Shown here piece by piece: positions 1 through 11,457 of a DNA stretch of 64,000 nucleotides (its first letter is position 1; the number at the start of each line of letters is the position of its first letter). The stretch is from Rhipidocladum racemiflorum (Eukaryota; Streptophyta; Magnoliopsida; Poales; Poaceae). The notes beneath the pieces were generated by a model. It was not told where the DNA came from. It made no database searches and saw only the letters and a program-made list of their open reading frames with translations. The stretch lies in assembly GCA_036346355.1 (NCBI GenBank), contig CM070572.1, positions 10,981,001-11,045,000 of the forward strand. The letters are read 5' to 3'. Both the position numbers and the translations under genes were made by a program.

Positions 1-1224
1 GGCGGTGCGGAACGCCGACCGCAGCGCTGCGTACGCCGTGGGCGGCAGCCGCGTGACCACCGTCCCCGTGTCCACTACCGTGCCCCCCGAGAACACCGAC
101 GCCGAGACATCTAGCTGCTGCCCGCCGACGCTGATGCCGGAGAGCATCACCATGTAGAACATCGGCGCCGACAGCAGCGCCGTTGTGGAGAACCCCGACG
201 TGCTGCTCGGCCCGCCCAGCGTCAGGTACCCCATGGTGGTCGGCGTCGGCGGGAGGCAGTACGAGAAGACCCTGCCGTAGGTGCCCGACGCCTGCGACAC
301 CAGGGACATATCCTGTCGACCGAGGCCGAGGAGCCCGTCAATGCTGCTGAACAGCCCCCCCTGTGCGTGGCCGCAGCCGAAGTGGAACCCCTTCAGCTCG
401 TCCGACCCCGTCAGCGTCAGCGTGTCGGAGCTATACACGCCGGAGGTGTTGGACCCGTCGCCGTAGCTGACCACGTACCCGCACTGCGCGCCTGAGCAGC
501 CGTACGCGTAGATCCCCAGCTCCGAGCACGAGGCCGCGCCGCACGGCACGGCGGAGTAGGACGACGATTGGGTGGGGTCGAAGAGCGGGTCCTTCTGGCC
601 ATAGCACGCGGGCAGGGGGCACGGCTTGCACTGCACCCACGACACGTCGCTGCCCGTGTCCACCTCCACCGTCTGCGCCACGGCAGGCGTGCCGAGGCTC
701 ACCGTCACCACGTACTGCAGCGTGCCGATGGAGAACCCCAAGTTCGCCGGCACCGTCGCCGACTTGGAACTCCCCAGCTGCTGCGCGCGCGCTGTGCCGG
801 CCCCAGAGATCCTCCTCTGTATGAACTCCGCGCGCCTCTGGTCCGCGCGGAGCGTGTCGAGGAAGGACGGCGTCCTCTGCGCTGGCGTCCAGGACGGGTT
901 GCACGGACCGTGCCGGTGCGTCAGCCGCAGCACGGCCGACGTGCCGTTCCGCTGCGGCGCGACTGAAATTGACCGCAGATAAGGAAATCGGCAGTCTCGA
1001 AAGGTCCCGTGTATAACGGCAGGAAGACCGAAACAGCTCAAGAGAAGCAAGCCAGTACCTCGGGCGGGGTCGTGGCACGTCGAGCCCGACGCGAAGCTGG
1101 CGGCGGAGACGGTGACGTAGTTCCCCTCGCCCGCGGCCCCAGCGCCATGGCGGGGCAAGGAACCGAGGGCGCCGGCGCAGAGGAATGACAAGAGGAGGGC
1201 GCGGTGCACCGGCGAGAAGGTCAT
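1..1224 (-). CDS. A1-family aspartic protease, nepenthesin-like (C-terminus beyond window)
   Basis: Predicted secreted aspartic endopeptidase, related to the plant apoplastic/vacuolar At5g10770-like group. Two exons are seen: exon 1 1059-1224, a 96-bp intron (GT at 1058-1057, AG at 964-963), and exon 2 962 down to the left edge. The join gives 376 residues in frame. Residues 1-30 begin with a hydrophobic, signal-peptide-like stretch (LLLSFLCAGALGS). A pro-region follows, with the conserved LTHRHGPC near 69-76. The first catalytic motif is VDTGSDVSWVQC (Asp157) and the second is VVDTGTVV (Asp353). Between them lie the Cys-rich nepenthesin insert (about residues 167-216), the flap SYGDGS and GLLGLGR. 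Roughly the last 80-100 residues lie outside the window. An AT-rich motif near 1271-1277 could be a weak TATA box. The reading frame is intact. Family assignment is firm; substrate is unknown. Confidence 0.93.
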   Translation of the reverse strand, partial: MTFSPVHRALLLSFLCAGALGSLPRHGAGAAGEGNYVTVSAASFASGSTCHDPARGTGLLLLSCFGLPAVIHGTFRDCRFPYLRSISVAPQRNGTSAVLRLTHRHGPCNPSWTPAQRTPSFLDTLRADQRRAEFIQRRISGAGTARAQQLGSSKSATVPANLGFSIGTLQYVVTVSLGTPAVAQTVEVDTGSDVSWVQCKPCPLPACYGQKDPLFDPTQSSSYSAVPCGAASCSELGIYAYGCSGAQCGYVVSYGDGSNTSGVYSSDTLTLTGSDELKGFHFGCGHAQGGLFSSIDGLLGLGRQDMSLVSQASGTYGRVFSYCLPPTPTTMGYLTLGGPSSTSGFSTTALLSAPMFYMVMLSGISVGGQQLDVSASVFSGGTVVDTGTVVTRLPPTAYAALRSAFRTA

Positions 1225-1698
1225 GGCGCGCGCGCCGGCTCGTCCCGGACGGGGCCAAAAAACGGTGCCTAAATAAGGCGGACTAATCGGCGCGTCGGCC
1301 TCAGCGACCGTGCAGCAGAGGCGGGCGAGCCCAACCCATCATGTGGTGGAACCGTGGAATTCTTCCTTCTCGTGGCGGGGTAGGATGACCATCGTGCCTG
1401 GTCTAGTGGTCTTTTCCTCTCCCCACCGAGACGACTTGCTTTTTGAACGCGACGCGATGCGACCTCAGTTGTCTTCTTTTGGTACGTTCCCAACAACGCG
1501 ACGGTAAAAAAGGGGTTGGTTCCTGCACCCTGGATAGACACACGGAATTATTTTAAAAACAATACTTAGTTTTTTTTATAAAAAAAACAGCGGTTAACCA
1601 TTGACGACAGAGCTCTGTCTATATTATCATTTCAATTGGTAACAGAGATCATTCGCCAATTTAAATGGCGATAGATGAGTATTTTTTGTTTTGGCATG
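1225..1698. other. Intergenic: protease upstream region
   Basis: No gene is seen. This is the 5' flank of the aspartic protease (to about 1300), then AT-rich sequence up to the 5-bp target duplication GCATG (1694-1698) of the adjacent solo LTR. Confidence 0.5.
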
Positions 1699-4242
1699 TG
1701 TGAGACCCCGGAAAAACAATTCCGAAATCCTTCATGATTCAGACTTAGTCAGGGAAAACAGACACACAAAAAATGATCGCAAACCATATCCATCGCGTTT
1801 ATTATTAATAGTCAAAGTTTACATTAAGCATGGCACGCAGGCCGGAAGCAAAAAGAAATTTCAGCAGAAGCATAATAGTAATAGCCCAATTGAGTTGCCA
1901 CAGGCAATCGACTGGGGAAAAAGCTTAGACGTCTTGGTCCTCACCAACGTAAAACTCCTCCTCTGAAAACAACAGAATAAGCAAGGGTGAGTACAAAAAG
2001 TACTCCACAAGTTACACGGGAGATGCATTTTAATGAAGGGGTAACAAGAGAAGGCTATATGGTTATGTTTTTGCTCAAAGCAATCTTTGCCGTATTCTAA
2101 GTAATTTTCCAATGGCATATTTTTTGTAAGAAAATATTTTCTTTGAAATAATTTTTCACATAGGAATCCATCCTGAAGCTACACAATTTTTTTTCCCACA
2201 ATGGAATTAATCCATCTGAAAACATCTTTCTGGAGTCATTTTTGAAAGTCTTAAAATCTAGTATGTGAGTGGTTTGCTCAGCATGCCCATGACCGCGGGC
2301 GCGGCTAATCGATTAGTCTTACACTCTGCAGAGTTTGTACAACTTTACCCACAAGACACGATCGTCTCCTTGCGCCAAAAACACACTTCCTAAGGTGTGC
2401 GGCCGAGAGATCATGACAAGGCCTTTACAATGCGTTGTCCCAAGCAGTCCCACCTCGCTGAGATTTCACCGCTAGTAGGGTTAAACCGCCCAGTCTAGAA
2501 GCCCCCTCTTGCGCCACTTAAACAGCCAAAGGCACGACTGACATTGGGACTTTGCAAATTAGTTGTCCAGGTCTGTCCCATACCAGACTTGTGGTAGTAC
2601 GGTTCAGCTTTACATTCAGCGAAACTCAGACCGGTCCTTAACTAACTAGGCGAGCTTTCCACAAACCCAACTCATGTGCTTCTCGCACCCACCTGACAAC
2701 CAATCTCGCCCGGTCTAAACCCACATTTTTATTTTCATACAACTTCTTGAATCACAACAGCAAAATTTTATTTCAATAAATTTTTATTTGGCAAAAATTC
2801 CCAAATTTATAATTTTTGGGTCTAAGCAAGTCTAAGCAAATATTTGATTACATAACCATCATTTATCTAAATTTCCAGTCTTAGGGTTTCAATGGCACAT
2901 GGGAATCAAATTTACAAATGAGGTCATAATCAAATAGGATATAACTATGCATTTTAAACTGGGTTTAAACTAATTTTAGTAAAATTATCGCATGCAAATA
3001 CATTTAAAATAAAGTAGAGTTAAAGAAAACTGGGATCAAATATGGTCAAGACATGCAACTTGCCTTGGTCGTAGGGTAGATGCTCTGAGTCGGTTACCGT
3101 GAACTCGTCCGAATCTCCGTAATCTATACGATGCAACAAGCGCAAAAGATCAAATAAATTCAAAGTAAATTCAATAAATTACAAGGACAACAAATAAATA
3201 AATTTTAGAATTTTAAAATTTATAGAAAGAAAATCGTATTTGGTTGTGCATGTGTAGGCTATAGTGTTTGTTTTACTTTTCTAATAGAAACTAGTATTCT
3301 ATTCCTTTGCTTTTGCCTGAACGTAACTAGTACTGGACATGGGGTGTTTGTGACTAGCAAACGTGACTAGCAACTACACATGACCGAAAGAACTCCAGAG
3401 TGGGGAAAACAGATAGAACTTCAAGTCTCGTGGACATGGTGCTTGGTGAAAGAAGAAATAAAATGGGAGACCGGCTCGGCCGGCTGGCCAGGCGGTAGCG
3501 ACGCAGCATGGCGAACTCGCAGGAGTGGTCAGCGACAGCATCCGATGGCCGGTGGCGGTGCAAATCTCACCAAAAACAGAACGGCAGCCACAAGAACTAA
3601 GCGGTGAAATTAGCTTCGATTTGGAGACCAACTGCAAAATTAAAATGGGGGTTTTGGAAGAGGACAACCTTGCAAACAAAATGACGCGAACGGGATTGAG
3701 GAAGGTGGTCCGAGGCGACGGCGACACGGCAAGGACGCGACTGCCGAAAATAGCAGTGCTCCTGTTCTTCTCTTGGTGCAGCCAAGCAAGCAAATGAGAG
3801 GGTCTGAGGAGTGATGGAATAGACTCAACTTTGCGTCGCGGACCCGGTGCTCACCTTTTAAAGGGCCAGAGGATGGCGAAGCGACGGCAACGGACGCGGG
3901 CATCGCGGTGGCCGGCGTCGGTTCCTTGCGTGCGTGGTGGGATTTGATGGCTGGAATGGATAGTGGCGTTTTGTGGTGCTACAGGGAACTTAAAGCACCA
4001 ATAATGGGGAGAAACGACAGGAGATATTGATGCTTTGAAGCTTTGCTAGAAGCAATAATGGTGGACAAGGAGTGAGAAGGTCTAAAGGTTGAAGAAAGGG
4101 TCACGTGAGGCTTCGGTTGGGAATATGGGCTGCTTCGGCTAGCCCAAAGGAACAGTGCAATTTTCCAATTTTTTTTTTTTTTTTTACAAATAAACAAATA
4201 AAATCACAGGAATTTAAATGGGTATAAATTTTGGGTGTTACA
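1699..4242 (-). mobile_element. Solo LTR, about 2.5 kb (family A, copy 1)
   Basis: On the minus strand the element starts TGTAACACCC (at 4242) and ends GGGGTCTCACA (at 1699), the TG...CA termini of an LTR. It is flanked by a perfect 5-bp target duplication, GCATG at 1694-1698 and 4243-4247. No primer-binding site, polypurine tract or gag/pol coding sequence was seen, so it is a solo LTR left by recombination. It matches the LTR at 49170-51704 in length (2544 versus 2535 bp), in its termini, and in an internal block reading TCTTGTGGGTAAAG on the minus strand near 2340-2355. The open frames at 3354-3903 lie inside the LTR and look non-coding. The superfamily (Gypsy or Copia) cannot be set from an LTR alone. 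Confidence 0.85.
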
Positions 4243-5182
4243 GCATGCTATTTTTATAATTTTTTTAAAAATATTATTTAAAAAAATTCTAGACACACGT
4301 GTATTATCGCGTCATAAACATTGGATATAAGCGAAGAACGGCATGCCTGATTTTGTACATCGGCGTGACACCAGTTTCGACGCCGACAGGTTTGAGTCCG
4401 AAGGTTGCCTTATAACTTCTGCTGTTTGCTGAACAGTAGTAGAGAGAAGCTTGTATAGAGTTGTAGATACGCTTATCCTAGCAGCCGTTTCACAGACTTA
4501 AGAGTGATGATCTCCTAACCTGTCAATTGGCGGACGAACATGAACTCTCGGCGGTAATATATGTCAGTTTTTTTCGGCACCTTTTCGGGTACGAGCTCAA
4601 GTAACTGCTGCTCGTCGGAATCCTTTTGCACGGAAACCTCTCTTGAAAAGAAATTCATAGCTGCGGCATACAATTGTTACAGGACCTGGGGACCTTGTCC
4701 CCTGACGGCGACCTTTACCAACCGCTCTTTCCCTCAGCGTTTTTGCGATCTGGCGCCGTGAGTGCGACATGATAGATGTGTGTGCCAACAAAGGCGTGGT
4801 TTAGCTTCACCTTTGTTCTTTGCCGCCTTATGTACGCAGAACGGCAGAAGCGCACATGGCCCGAGCTTCGCTTCTCCTTCGCCGTAAGCACCCAGCCTCT
4901 CTCAGGAGACATGCGTCGTCGTGTCGCATGGCTGACATAGGAAGTCTTTACTGTAGCAGTCTTTTCGTCCATTTTTCCTCTTCTTCCAAAAGTAACTTCG
5001 TACGTAAAATTTTTTAAAATAGCCTTATTCTTTATCACAAAAGACCCAGTTAAAATCTAATAACATGAAAGGGAGTAGTTCGATATGAGCACGGAAGACA
5101 AAGTTCTCGTGACCAGGAAGCACAAGAGCCCCTCCCGCACACGCCGGCCACGTGAGAAATGGCGAGCAACACATGGCGTCAC
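4243..5182. other. Intergenic, no gene recognised
   Basis: Short open frames at 4561-5038 have no recognisable protein features. The right end (5175-5182) is the GGCGTCAC duplication of the next element. Confidence 0.4.
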
Positions 5183-5621
5183 CAGGGATACAAATCTCGG
5201 CGGTTTTCGGTGAAATCCTAGCGGGATTTCGGATTTCGGACCCTCCCGAGATTCAAAATCTCGGCCGGTTAATTTTTTTTGAAAAACTTTAAAATGCTAC
5301 AGTGTAAGTTTAAATCTCGGTGATTTCGGCCGAAATTTCAAACTTTTTTGCTGGTTTTTTAATTTTTTTGGGCGGATATGATTGGACTTAGGTTGAAGAT
5401 CATCCGCAAAAAATTTCAGATTTTTTTGACGTGTTTTGACCATTTTTTGGTCGGTTCAAATTGCAACAAAATCTCGGAGATTTCGGCCGAAATCTTGGAT
5501 TTCCCGGTAGAAAAAAGACCGGATTTGAAATTTGAATTTTATATTCCAACCGGATTTTATTTGAATTTCTCATATTTCGGGCATCTCCTTGATTTATTTC
5601 AAAACGAGATTTGTATCCTTG
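5183..5621. mobile_element. Non-autonomous hAT MITE (CAGGGATAC family, copy 1)
   Basis: Terminal inverted repeats CAGGGATACAAATCTCG (5183) and, read inward from the right end, CAAGGATACAAATCTCG match at 16 of 17 bases. The element is flanked by a perfect 8-bp duplication GGCGTCAC (5175-5182 and 5622-5629). An 8-bp duplication plus CA(R)GG termini is the hAT signature. The interior repeats ATTTCGG/CCGAAAT and AAATCTCGG motifs, likely subterminal binding sites. No transposase coding is present. Confidence 0.88.
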
Positions 5622-5762
5622 GGCGTCACGCGAGTAGCAGGGACGGGGCAACCGGGCCTGACACATCGGGTAGCCGGGGCAGCCAGCCGAGGTAACGGGG
5701 GCAACAAGCCCACGTGTGTGCTCGTTCTCGTGTGCGTGGGGGTGCGTGCGTTCGTGCGTGGG

Positions 5763-6456
5763 TGTTGCCGTCGAAAAATATGACGATGCATTGATCGGCT
5801 CTAAATTCACGCAAACAGTGTGTTTAATTAGGGCACGGGCTACCAGCCGAATTGATCTTGCAATCGGCAAGAAAAATATATGATCTAAACGACTATTTCG
5901 GCGGATTAGTTTTTTTTTAATAAAAATCATATACAAACAACTATTTCAGCCGATTAGATTATAAGTAACGATAAATCTAAATAGCATGATTAATCTGAGT
6001 AGATGGTTGATAAAGTTAGATTTTTTTTCGAAAAAGACAATGCGCAACAAGATCGAAGAAAAAGCAAACATGGATAATGTATGCTGACAATGGTCAAAAT
6101 CGACGATGCGCAACATTATTGTTCCAAACGAATTACAGAGGACAGATTATAAGTCTAAAAACTACTCCTAGTCAATGAAAAGTAGAAAGAAGTAAAAGCG
6201 AGTTGTTTGATTGTTGGATGTCTTTCTTGTCTTCCCATCGCCCTTTTTAAAGTGTCTAAGCCGATCGTAACCTTCTCCAATTCTCGTACAAATATGACTC
6301 ATATCGACCTCAACCTCAAAAATCAACTTTTTACCTGAAGTGATGTTGGCTAAGATCTTTCATCCATATTTAACCACATCTTTCCAAATCGATTACAACT
6401 GCTAAACCGGTAATATATACTAGATCGGCTATGGACGCCAAATCTTAGTGTTAACA
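5763..6456 (-). mobile_element. Solo LTR, about 0.7 kb (family B, copy 1)
   Basis: Read on the minus strand it starts TGTTAACACTAAGATTTGGC and ends ATTTTTCGACGGCAACA. It is related to the plus-strand LTR at 30698-31461, which starts TGTTGACACC and ends GGCGTCAACA. Both contain an internal block like GTTTGCGTG near the 3' end. The flanking 5-mers (GTGGG and GTGCA) agree at only 3 of 5 positions, so the boundaries are less certain than for the other solo LTRs. Confidence 0.6.
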
Positions 6457-8729
6457 GTGCACCTGCCGTGGTGGGATATTGTGAAAGTAGCATTATCGCG
6501 GTGGGTTGTGCCCTGCTCCTGCGCCCGCCCGCATTGCTGCGGAGTTAGAATCCTTCTACACTACCAAATCATAGTAGAGTCTTCCGCGGTGGAAAAGATG
6601 ATTATTTTTAAAAAAAATTATCACCAAAGCTAGTTATTTTTTTTTAAAAAAAAAGAAGAAGAAGAAAAACTAGAGGGGCTACTACGTTGACATATACGCT
6701 AATTGCTCGGATTATTCGGTGGTTGGTCGTGCCATTGGGTGGTTCGTGTCGCAAGACTCTGCATGCAGCGATGCATTGCCCAACATCGAACGTTTGACGT
6801 GTTTGAGCTTGATTTGGTCTTGCACGGTAAGCAGACTTGGTAGAAACACTAGATGATGGGGCGCACCAGTGTCGCTTCTCTTTTGGCCACGTATTGTCGT
6901 ATTGTTGATGAAACATAAATAATCTGTGTATATCATAGTGCGCCGTTCCCTAGTAATGGATTCATCATAAACTATATTAAAAAAAACACAGACAATATAA
7001 ATGTTATACTTGTATATTTCCACAAGAAATGATTGCACATTTACATTCAAATCTATTAAAAGATTCGTAAATAAAGAAACCTATGTGAATACATATTTCA
7101 CTTCCTTGGTAGGTTTATGATACAAAGAGAGAATCTGAGAAACAATCGAAACTTCTTGATAAGCAAACCACCAATCTACTAGATGCGTGGCATGACTTTC
7201 TATAACTGTTTAGAAAACGACCATACCTATGTCATTACATCAAACCTTGAAATCCCAAAAGTAGAGGACAAATTCATGGAGAAGCACCATATCATAGAAA
7301 ATACGACAATTCCATAGCACTTGCTGAAGTATAGCCCGAATCTACACAGGTCATGCAACATTATGTACAATCTAACAATCATCGTGATTCAATTATATGC
7401 AAAAGCTAATCCATCTATCTAAAATTGAAAAGAAAAACGAAAGAACATTCACAAATTGGAACAAATTAGCAAGGGTAAGCCAAAATAACATATATCCATT
7501 TCTGCTTGTTTGAGATGTATCTCTTATAAATTAACTGCATGTCCTAAAAGGCCAATCACTTTGGTCAGTATAGAATTGAATTTAAGTGACATATCAGCCT
7601 CGTGGTGTGGCAATATGGAGCACTCAAGCCACCCAAAAGATGAAAAGAGTGGTTGAAAAAGGGAGACATTTAAAAAGATAGGTTTGAACCGTTCCAGTAA
7701 AATTACTAAATCGAAATCATATCAAACCATGATAGAGCGAAAAGAGCACCATCTTGATTAATTTTAAACTGTGCTGTCAAATCTTTAAATCCAAGTAGAT
7801 TAACTCATGATTTAGCACGATTTTGCATAGATAACAACACCTAAGTGAGGGTAGTAGAAAAAGCTTATATTAAAATGAGCATCATCTAGACAGAATCCAT
7901 GTAGAAATAGTATGTTGATCACTGTAGCTACAGGGTATGTTGCTGAAAATATCCTGGTACTAAACAAACATCTAGGCTCATGCTGCACTACTGAAAAACA
8001 AGTGAAAGCCCTAAGGAATAGAAGAACAGGTTGACACATCTGAAGTGAGTAACTGCACTCATCCCCAAGAACCAAGTGTTACAGGAGTACAAATGGTATT
8101 CAAGCATATAAGGACTAGATACTATGAGTCATCCAAGTACACTTGACGTACTGGTAAAATTGACAATAAGAAGCTGAAGGAGTGAACTGTCAAAAAAATT
8201 CATTGAGGCAAGCATATACCTGGTAAGAATGTACACTTAACTAATAAGATTCGAGGTATAACTATTAAAATAAACAGCAGAGACTATCTAAATTCATTTA
8301 AGCCAAAGCAAAGAATAAACCATACAGTTGACTTATTACCATAGAAATACATATGTTGGAAACAAACAATATTCGAGAAAATACAGATAAGACAAATACA
8401 TAGTAGTACTGGCAAAAGGTAAATCTTACCATCATAATCCATAGATCTTCCTGGGGATCTATTGACATATGTTCCTATACAAGAGAATAGTAAAGGAACA
8501 AATTTACCACATAAACAATTATTCAAGTTTATTAATTATAGTTCAAAGGCACGAACGGCAAACAGAAGTCCTCTCTAAAAATCAATATTCCAACTACTAA
8601 TTTAACTGATTGCTGAAATAATAAAAGGAAAGTGTAATTGTGAATGAATTTTTGCAACAGAAAATATACCAGCAATCGAATAAATTAAGGAAGTAGGGAA
8701 TTTCTAATGAAACTAAGAATCATTATATC
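6457..8729. other. Intergenic or intronic AT-rich DNA
   Basis: No gene is established. One exon-like 45-nt piece sits on the minus strand near 8428-8472, bounded by an AG and a GTAAGATT donor, but it has no identified partner exons. The rest is AT-rich with short open frames only. Confidence 0.35.
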
Positions 8730-9347
8730 ATCATTAAGATTGAGCGAACCATTTTGGCCCATTCAAAGTATCTGAGCAACCAAGACAAGGAGAGCTATGG
8801 GAAGATGGTCTCTGCTGGCAATACTTGCTACTTGAGGACACCTCTGTTCCATCACAACAAACATTAATTGAACTATTGGGTTGTGATTTAGCCATGTACT
8901 TTGATAGTTCATTGTAGTTACTTCATAACACAACAAAGTAAAAGAAATTGAGAGAGCTATGGTGAATCACTCAGAAATATCTTATTACTGCATATCATCT
9001 GCATGTAGAATACCTGAACAGCTGAACTTCATTATGACATCAGAATCTGGATGTGACAGGCCATGCTTATCATCTCCGACACTTATCATCTGGATGTGAT
9101 AGATAGGCCATGCAGAAGAAGCAGATGCAATCTTTTGAGCATGCATAGCTTTGAAGATGGAGTAACACAATTGTTGTGACTTTGTGTATCTATGTTTGTC
9201 AATACTCAGTAGTGTTCTCTGAATTTTAGCTAGACTCCTTAAAAAAACCTGTTTGATCTGCGATACAGCCATAAAAATAGTGCTTTGGCGCACCTTTTGT
9301 TTGACAATTGTTAATGAGAGGTATAACATACCACTGTCTTCTTGCAC
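8730..9347 (-). CDS. Possible exons of an unidentified gene (or relic)
   Basis: Two minus-strand blocks look more like coding sequence than their surroundings. The first is an open frame from 9347 to a possible donor at 9014/9013 (TTCAG then GTATTC), containing QLCYSIFKAMHAQKIA and SHPDSDVIMKFS. The second, about 8936 to 8730, is open for about 60 codons to a TAA/TGA pair and includes QQRPSSHSSPCLGC. A second frame through the same block is also open, so splice phase cannot be settled. I do not recognise the protein. It could be the 3' end of a host gene, a non-coding transcript or a gene relic. Confidence 0.25.
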
Positions 9348-9559
9348 CAGCGTATTGATATGATTATCAGCTGAGCGAACATTAGGTAATAGATAAATTA
9401 TTTATGAATTCATCAAGACAATGTAGCTGCATATTGTTGATAAATTCAAAAATAATTTGCAAGCATTTTAGATGGTATACTTGCATTTTAGATGGTATAC
9501 TTGAGAGTAATATGTCATTCAACCTAGTAGTGATGTGGTCACATCTTATTACTGCATAC

Positions 9560-10255
9560 CAGTGGCGAAGCTAGGACTAAATTAGAAGGGGGGCTAAGCT
9601 AAACATTTCAACTACTAGTAAAAGTCAAATTTATACATAAATAACCATTTAACAAGTGAAACAAAGTAGAAGTTTATAAGATACTCACATAAATGAAGTT
9701 GCTAGGCACACTAGCTACGAGTTGGATTTGGAGGCAACAGACAAGCACATTTTACGAGTTTTTATCCTTTGAAAGCAGTCCATAATTGCTTCATCATCAA
9801 TAGATTTGAATAATGTTTTCTCGGTGTAGCACACCATTAAATCATTGAGCCAATCATCAGAGACTTTGTTGCGCTAATCAGTCTTGATAACCTTTATTGC
9901 CGAAAAAATCCAATTTTGCAAGTTCTCTTTCACATCCATAATTAGGCCCATGGCATGAACAATATCTAGATCCTTTATTTAAAATTCATTTGACACTGCA
10001 TTAGTGATGCCTAACAAATCTAACATCAAATGCAAGGTGAACAATATCTAGATCCTTTCTTTAAAATTTATTTGACATTACATTAGTGATGATCTATCTT
10101 TTTTGGGCTAATCTGATCGTGCCTTGTTTCAGCCTGTCACGAAGGATGAGCGTGATATCCTCGAATTTTTTGTGAGCGTGATATGTCATCCTTCAGTCAC
10201 CGTGTTAGAGCAGGGGCGCACGCCCCAGTGCGCCCCATAGGTGGCTTCGCCTCTG
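9560..10255 (-). mobile_element. hAT element with transposase C-terminal relic
   Basis: Terminal inverted repeats CAGTGGCGAAGCTA (9560) and CAGAGGCGAAGCCA (inward from 10255) are flanked by a perfect 8-bp duplication CTGCATAC (9552-9559 and 10256-10263). On the minus strand about 9745-9878 encodes part of a hAT dimerisation region: RNKVSDDWLNDLMVCYTEK followed by LFKSIDDEAIMDCFQRIKT. This resembles the C-terminus of ZMYM1-like/TTF-type hAT transposases. The rest of the transposase is missing, so this is an internally deleted copy. Confidence 0.88.
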
Positions 10256-10289
10256 CTGCATACGTCTCACAATATACTCAATGAAATAT

Positions 10290-10758
10290 CAGCGGAAGGT
10301 TTCTTGAGCCCTCAGCCCCCACGTCACCCCCACGGCCCCACCCACTCTCTCTCCCTTTCTTGCAAAAAAAACCTCCAATTCTTTGGAATTACGGATAGGT
10401 CCTTTCCATTTAAGAATAAGTCCTTTTAAATTTTCTGTTAGTGGAAAATATTTTTTCCCGGTTCGCGTTTAGGTCCTTCGTTCGGCGTTTTACACAAAGA
10501 GCCTCCCGTTAAATACGAATTACGAACGAGCCCTTTCTTACTTATTCGAAATAGCGAACAAGTCCAAAATTATAACAAATAGGTCACTGCACTTTTCGTT
10601 CAGGTCCTTTCTCCGTTTTTCCCGAAAAAAATATTTTCGTGGTCCGTTTACTCTCCAGAGCATGGGAAAAATGTTTCCGTGGTTGTTTTTTCTCCGAAAA
10701 AAAAACACAAATTTTTTTTCGTTCACGCGCGCGGCGTGCGCCGCGCTTGCGTTTCTAG
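10290..10758 (+). mobile_element. Non-autonomous Helitron (family 2, copy 1)
   Basis: The 3' end is a GC-rich palindrome (GCGCGGCGTGCGCCGCGC, 10729-10746) followed 8 bp later by CTAG (10755-10758) and a T, the Helitron CTRR end and A/T target context. The body matches the 40065-41640 element: blocks such as AATTACGGATAGGTCC, TTCCCGGTTCGCGTTTAGG and CCTCCCGTTAAATACGAAT recur in the same order. The 5' end is estimated from where similarity to the second copy begins (a CT-rich stretch). No Rep/helicase coding is present. Confidence 0.75.
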
Positions 10759-11457
10759 TAAGTACTTATATTTGGAAAGTGTTGCTTCACGATATAAATA
10801 CTTATACTTGAATAGCGTTGTTTCACAATATAAATACTTATACTTGTAGTTGTCGTAATATTTCTATCATATACCCCTTCTTTAATACTAAAAAATGTAG
10901 ATTAGACTTGCATGGTATAATAATATTCTTTTTTTAGACTTAGTGTCTTCTTGCTCAATTTTATGCTGAGCCTGCTCATACCGATTGGCCCTTTCCATAT
11001 CAATCGGTAAAATAAGATTGTGAGAGAAGTGTATGTTTAAGGTTAGAAGTACCACAATCTTTTTCACAGGTGATTTAGAAGTACAACACTCTTTTGCAGG
11101 GTCAAAATCAGGTAGGCATCTAAATTTACTGTTTTCCAGATTTTGATTCTGTTTCTGGTTATTTTTCACCGGCCATACAAGCTTTTCTAGAAGGGTTTTG
11201 ATAAGTTTCACCCGAATGTTTTCTTTAGCAACTATCATCCAAATTCTGGGCCATTGGATTTGCTTTTAGATCAATGCACACCCCCCCTGAATTAGAGGTG
11301 GGTTGATCCTACGGATGTGTGTTTTGATCGTACGGTCCAAAGTTTGGATGATTTTTAGGACAAAAACATCCGAATGATGCCTATACACTCCCGTAAAATG
11401 TACATGCACTTCCAGACACTGACCCAAAACAATACTACACCCATCGAAGAGGCTCAC
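10759..11457. other. Intergenic; small tandem repeat then DUF506 3' flank
   Basis: Immediately after the Helitron, about 10760-10845, a roughly 36-bp unit containing TACTTATACTTG and CACRATATAAA repeats about three times. A 116-codon minus-strand open frame at 10888-11238 has no recognisable domain. The segment from 11240 is probable 3' flank of the DUF506 gene. Confidence 0.4.

Noticed and set aside
431..1258. 275-codon minus-strand open frame over the aspartic protease
   Set aside because: It is an out-of-frame shadow; the spliced frame with DTGS and DTGT catalytic motifs is clearly the real one.
9463..9505. 20-bp direct repeat (GCATTTTAGATGGTATACTT twice)
   Set aside because: A simple small duplication with no associated element or gene.
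10888..11238. 116-codon minus-strand open frame
   Set aside because: No recognisable domain and AT-rich; not enough to call a gene.
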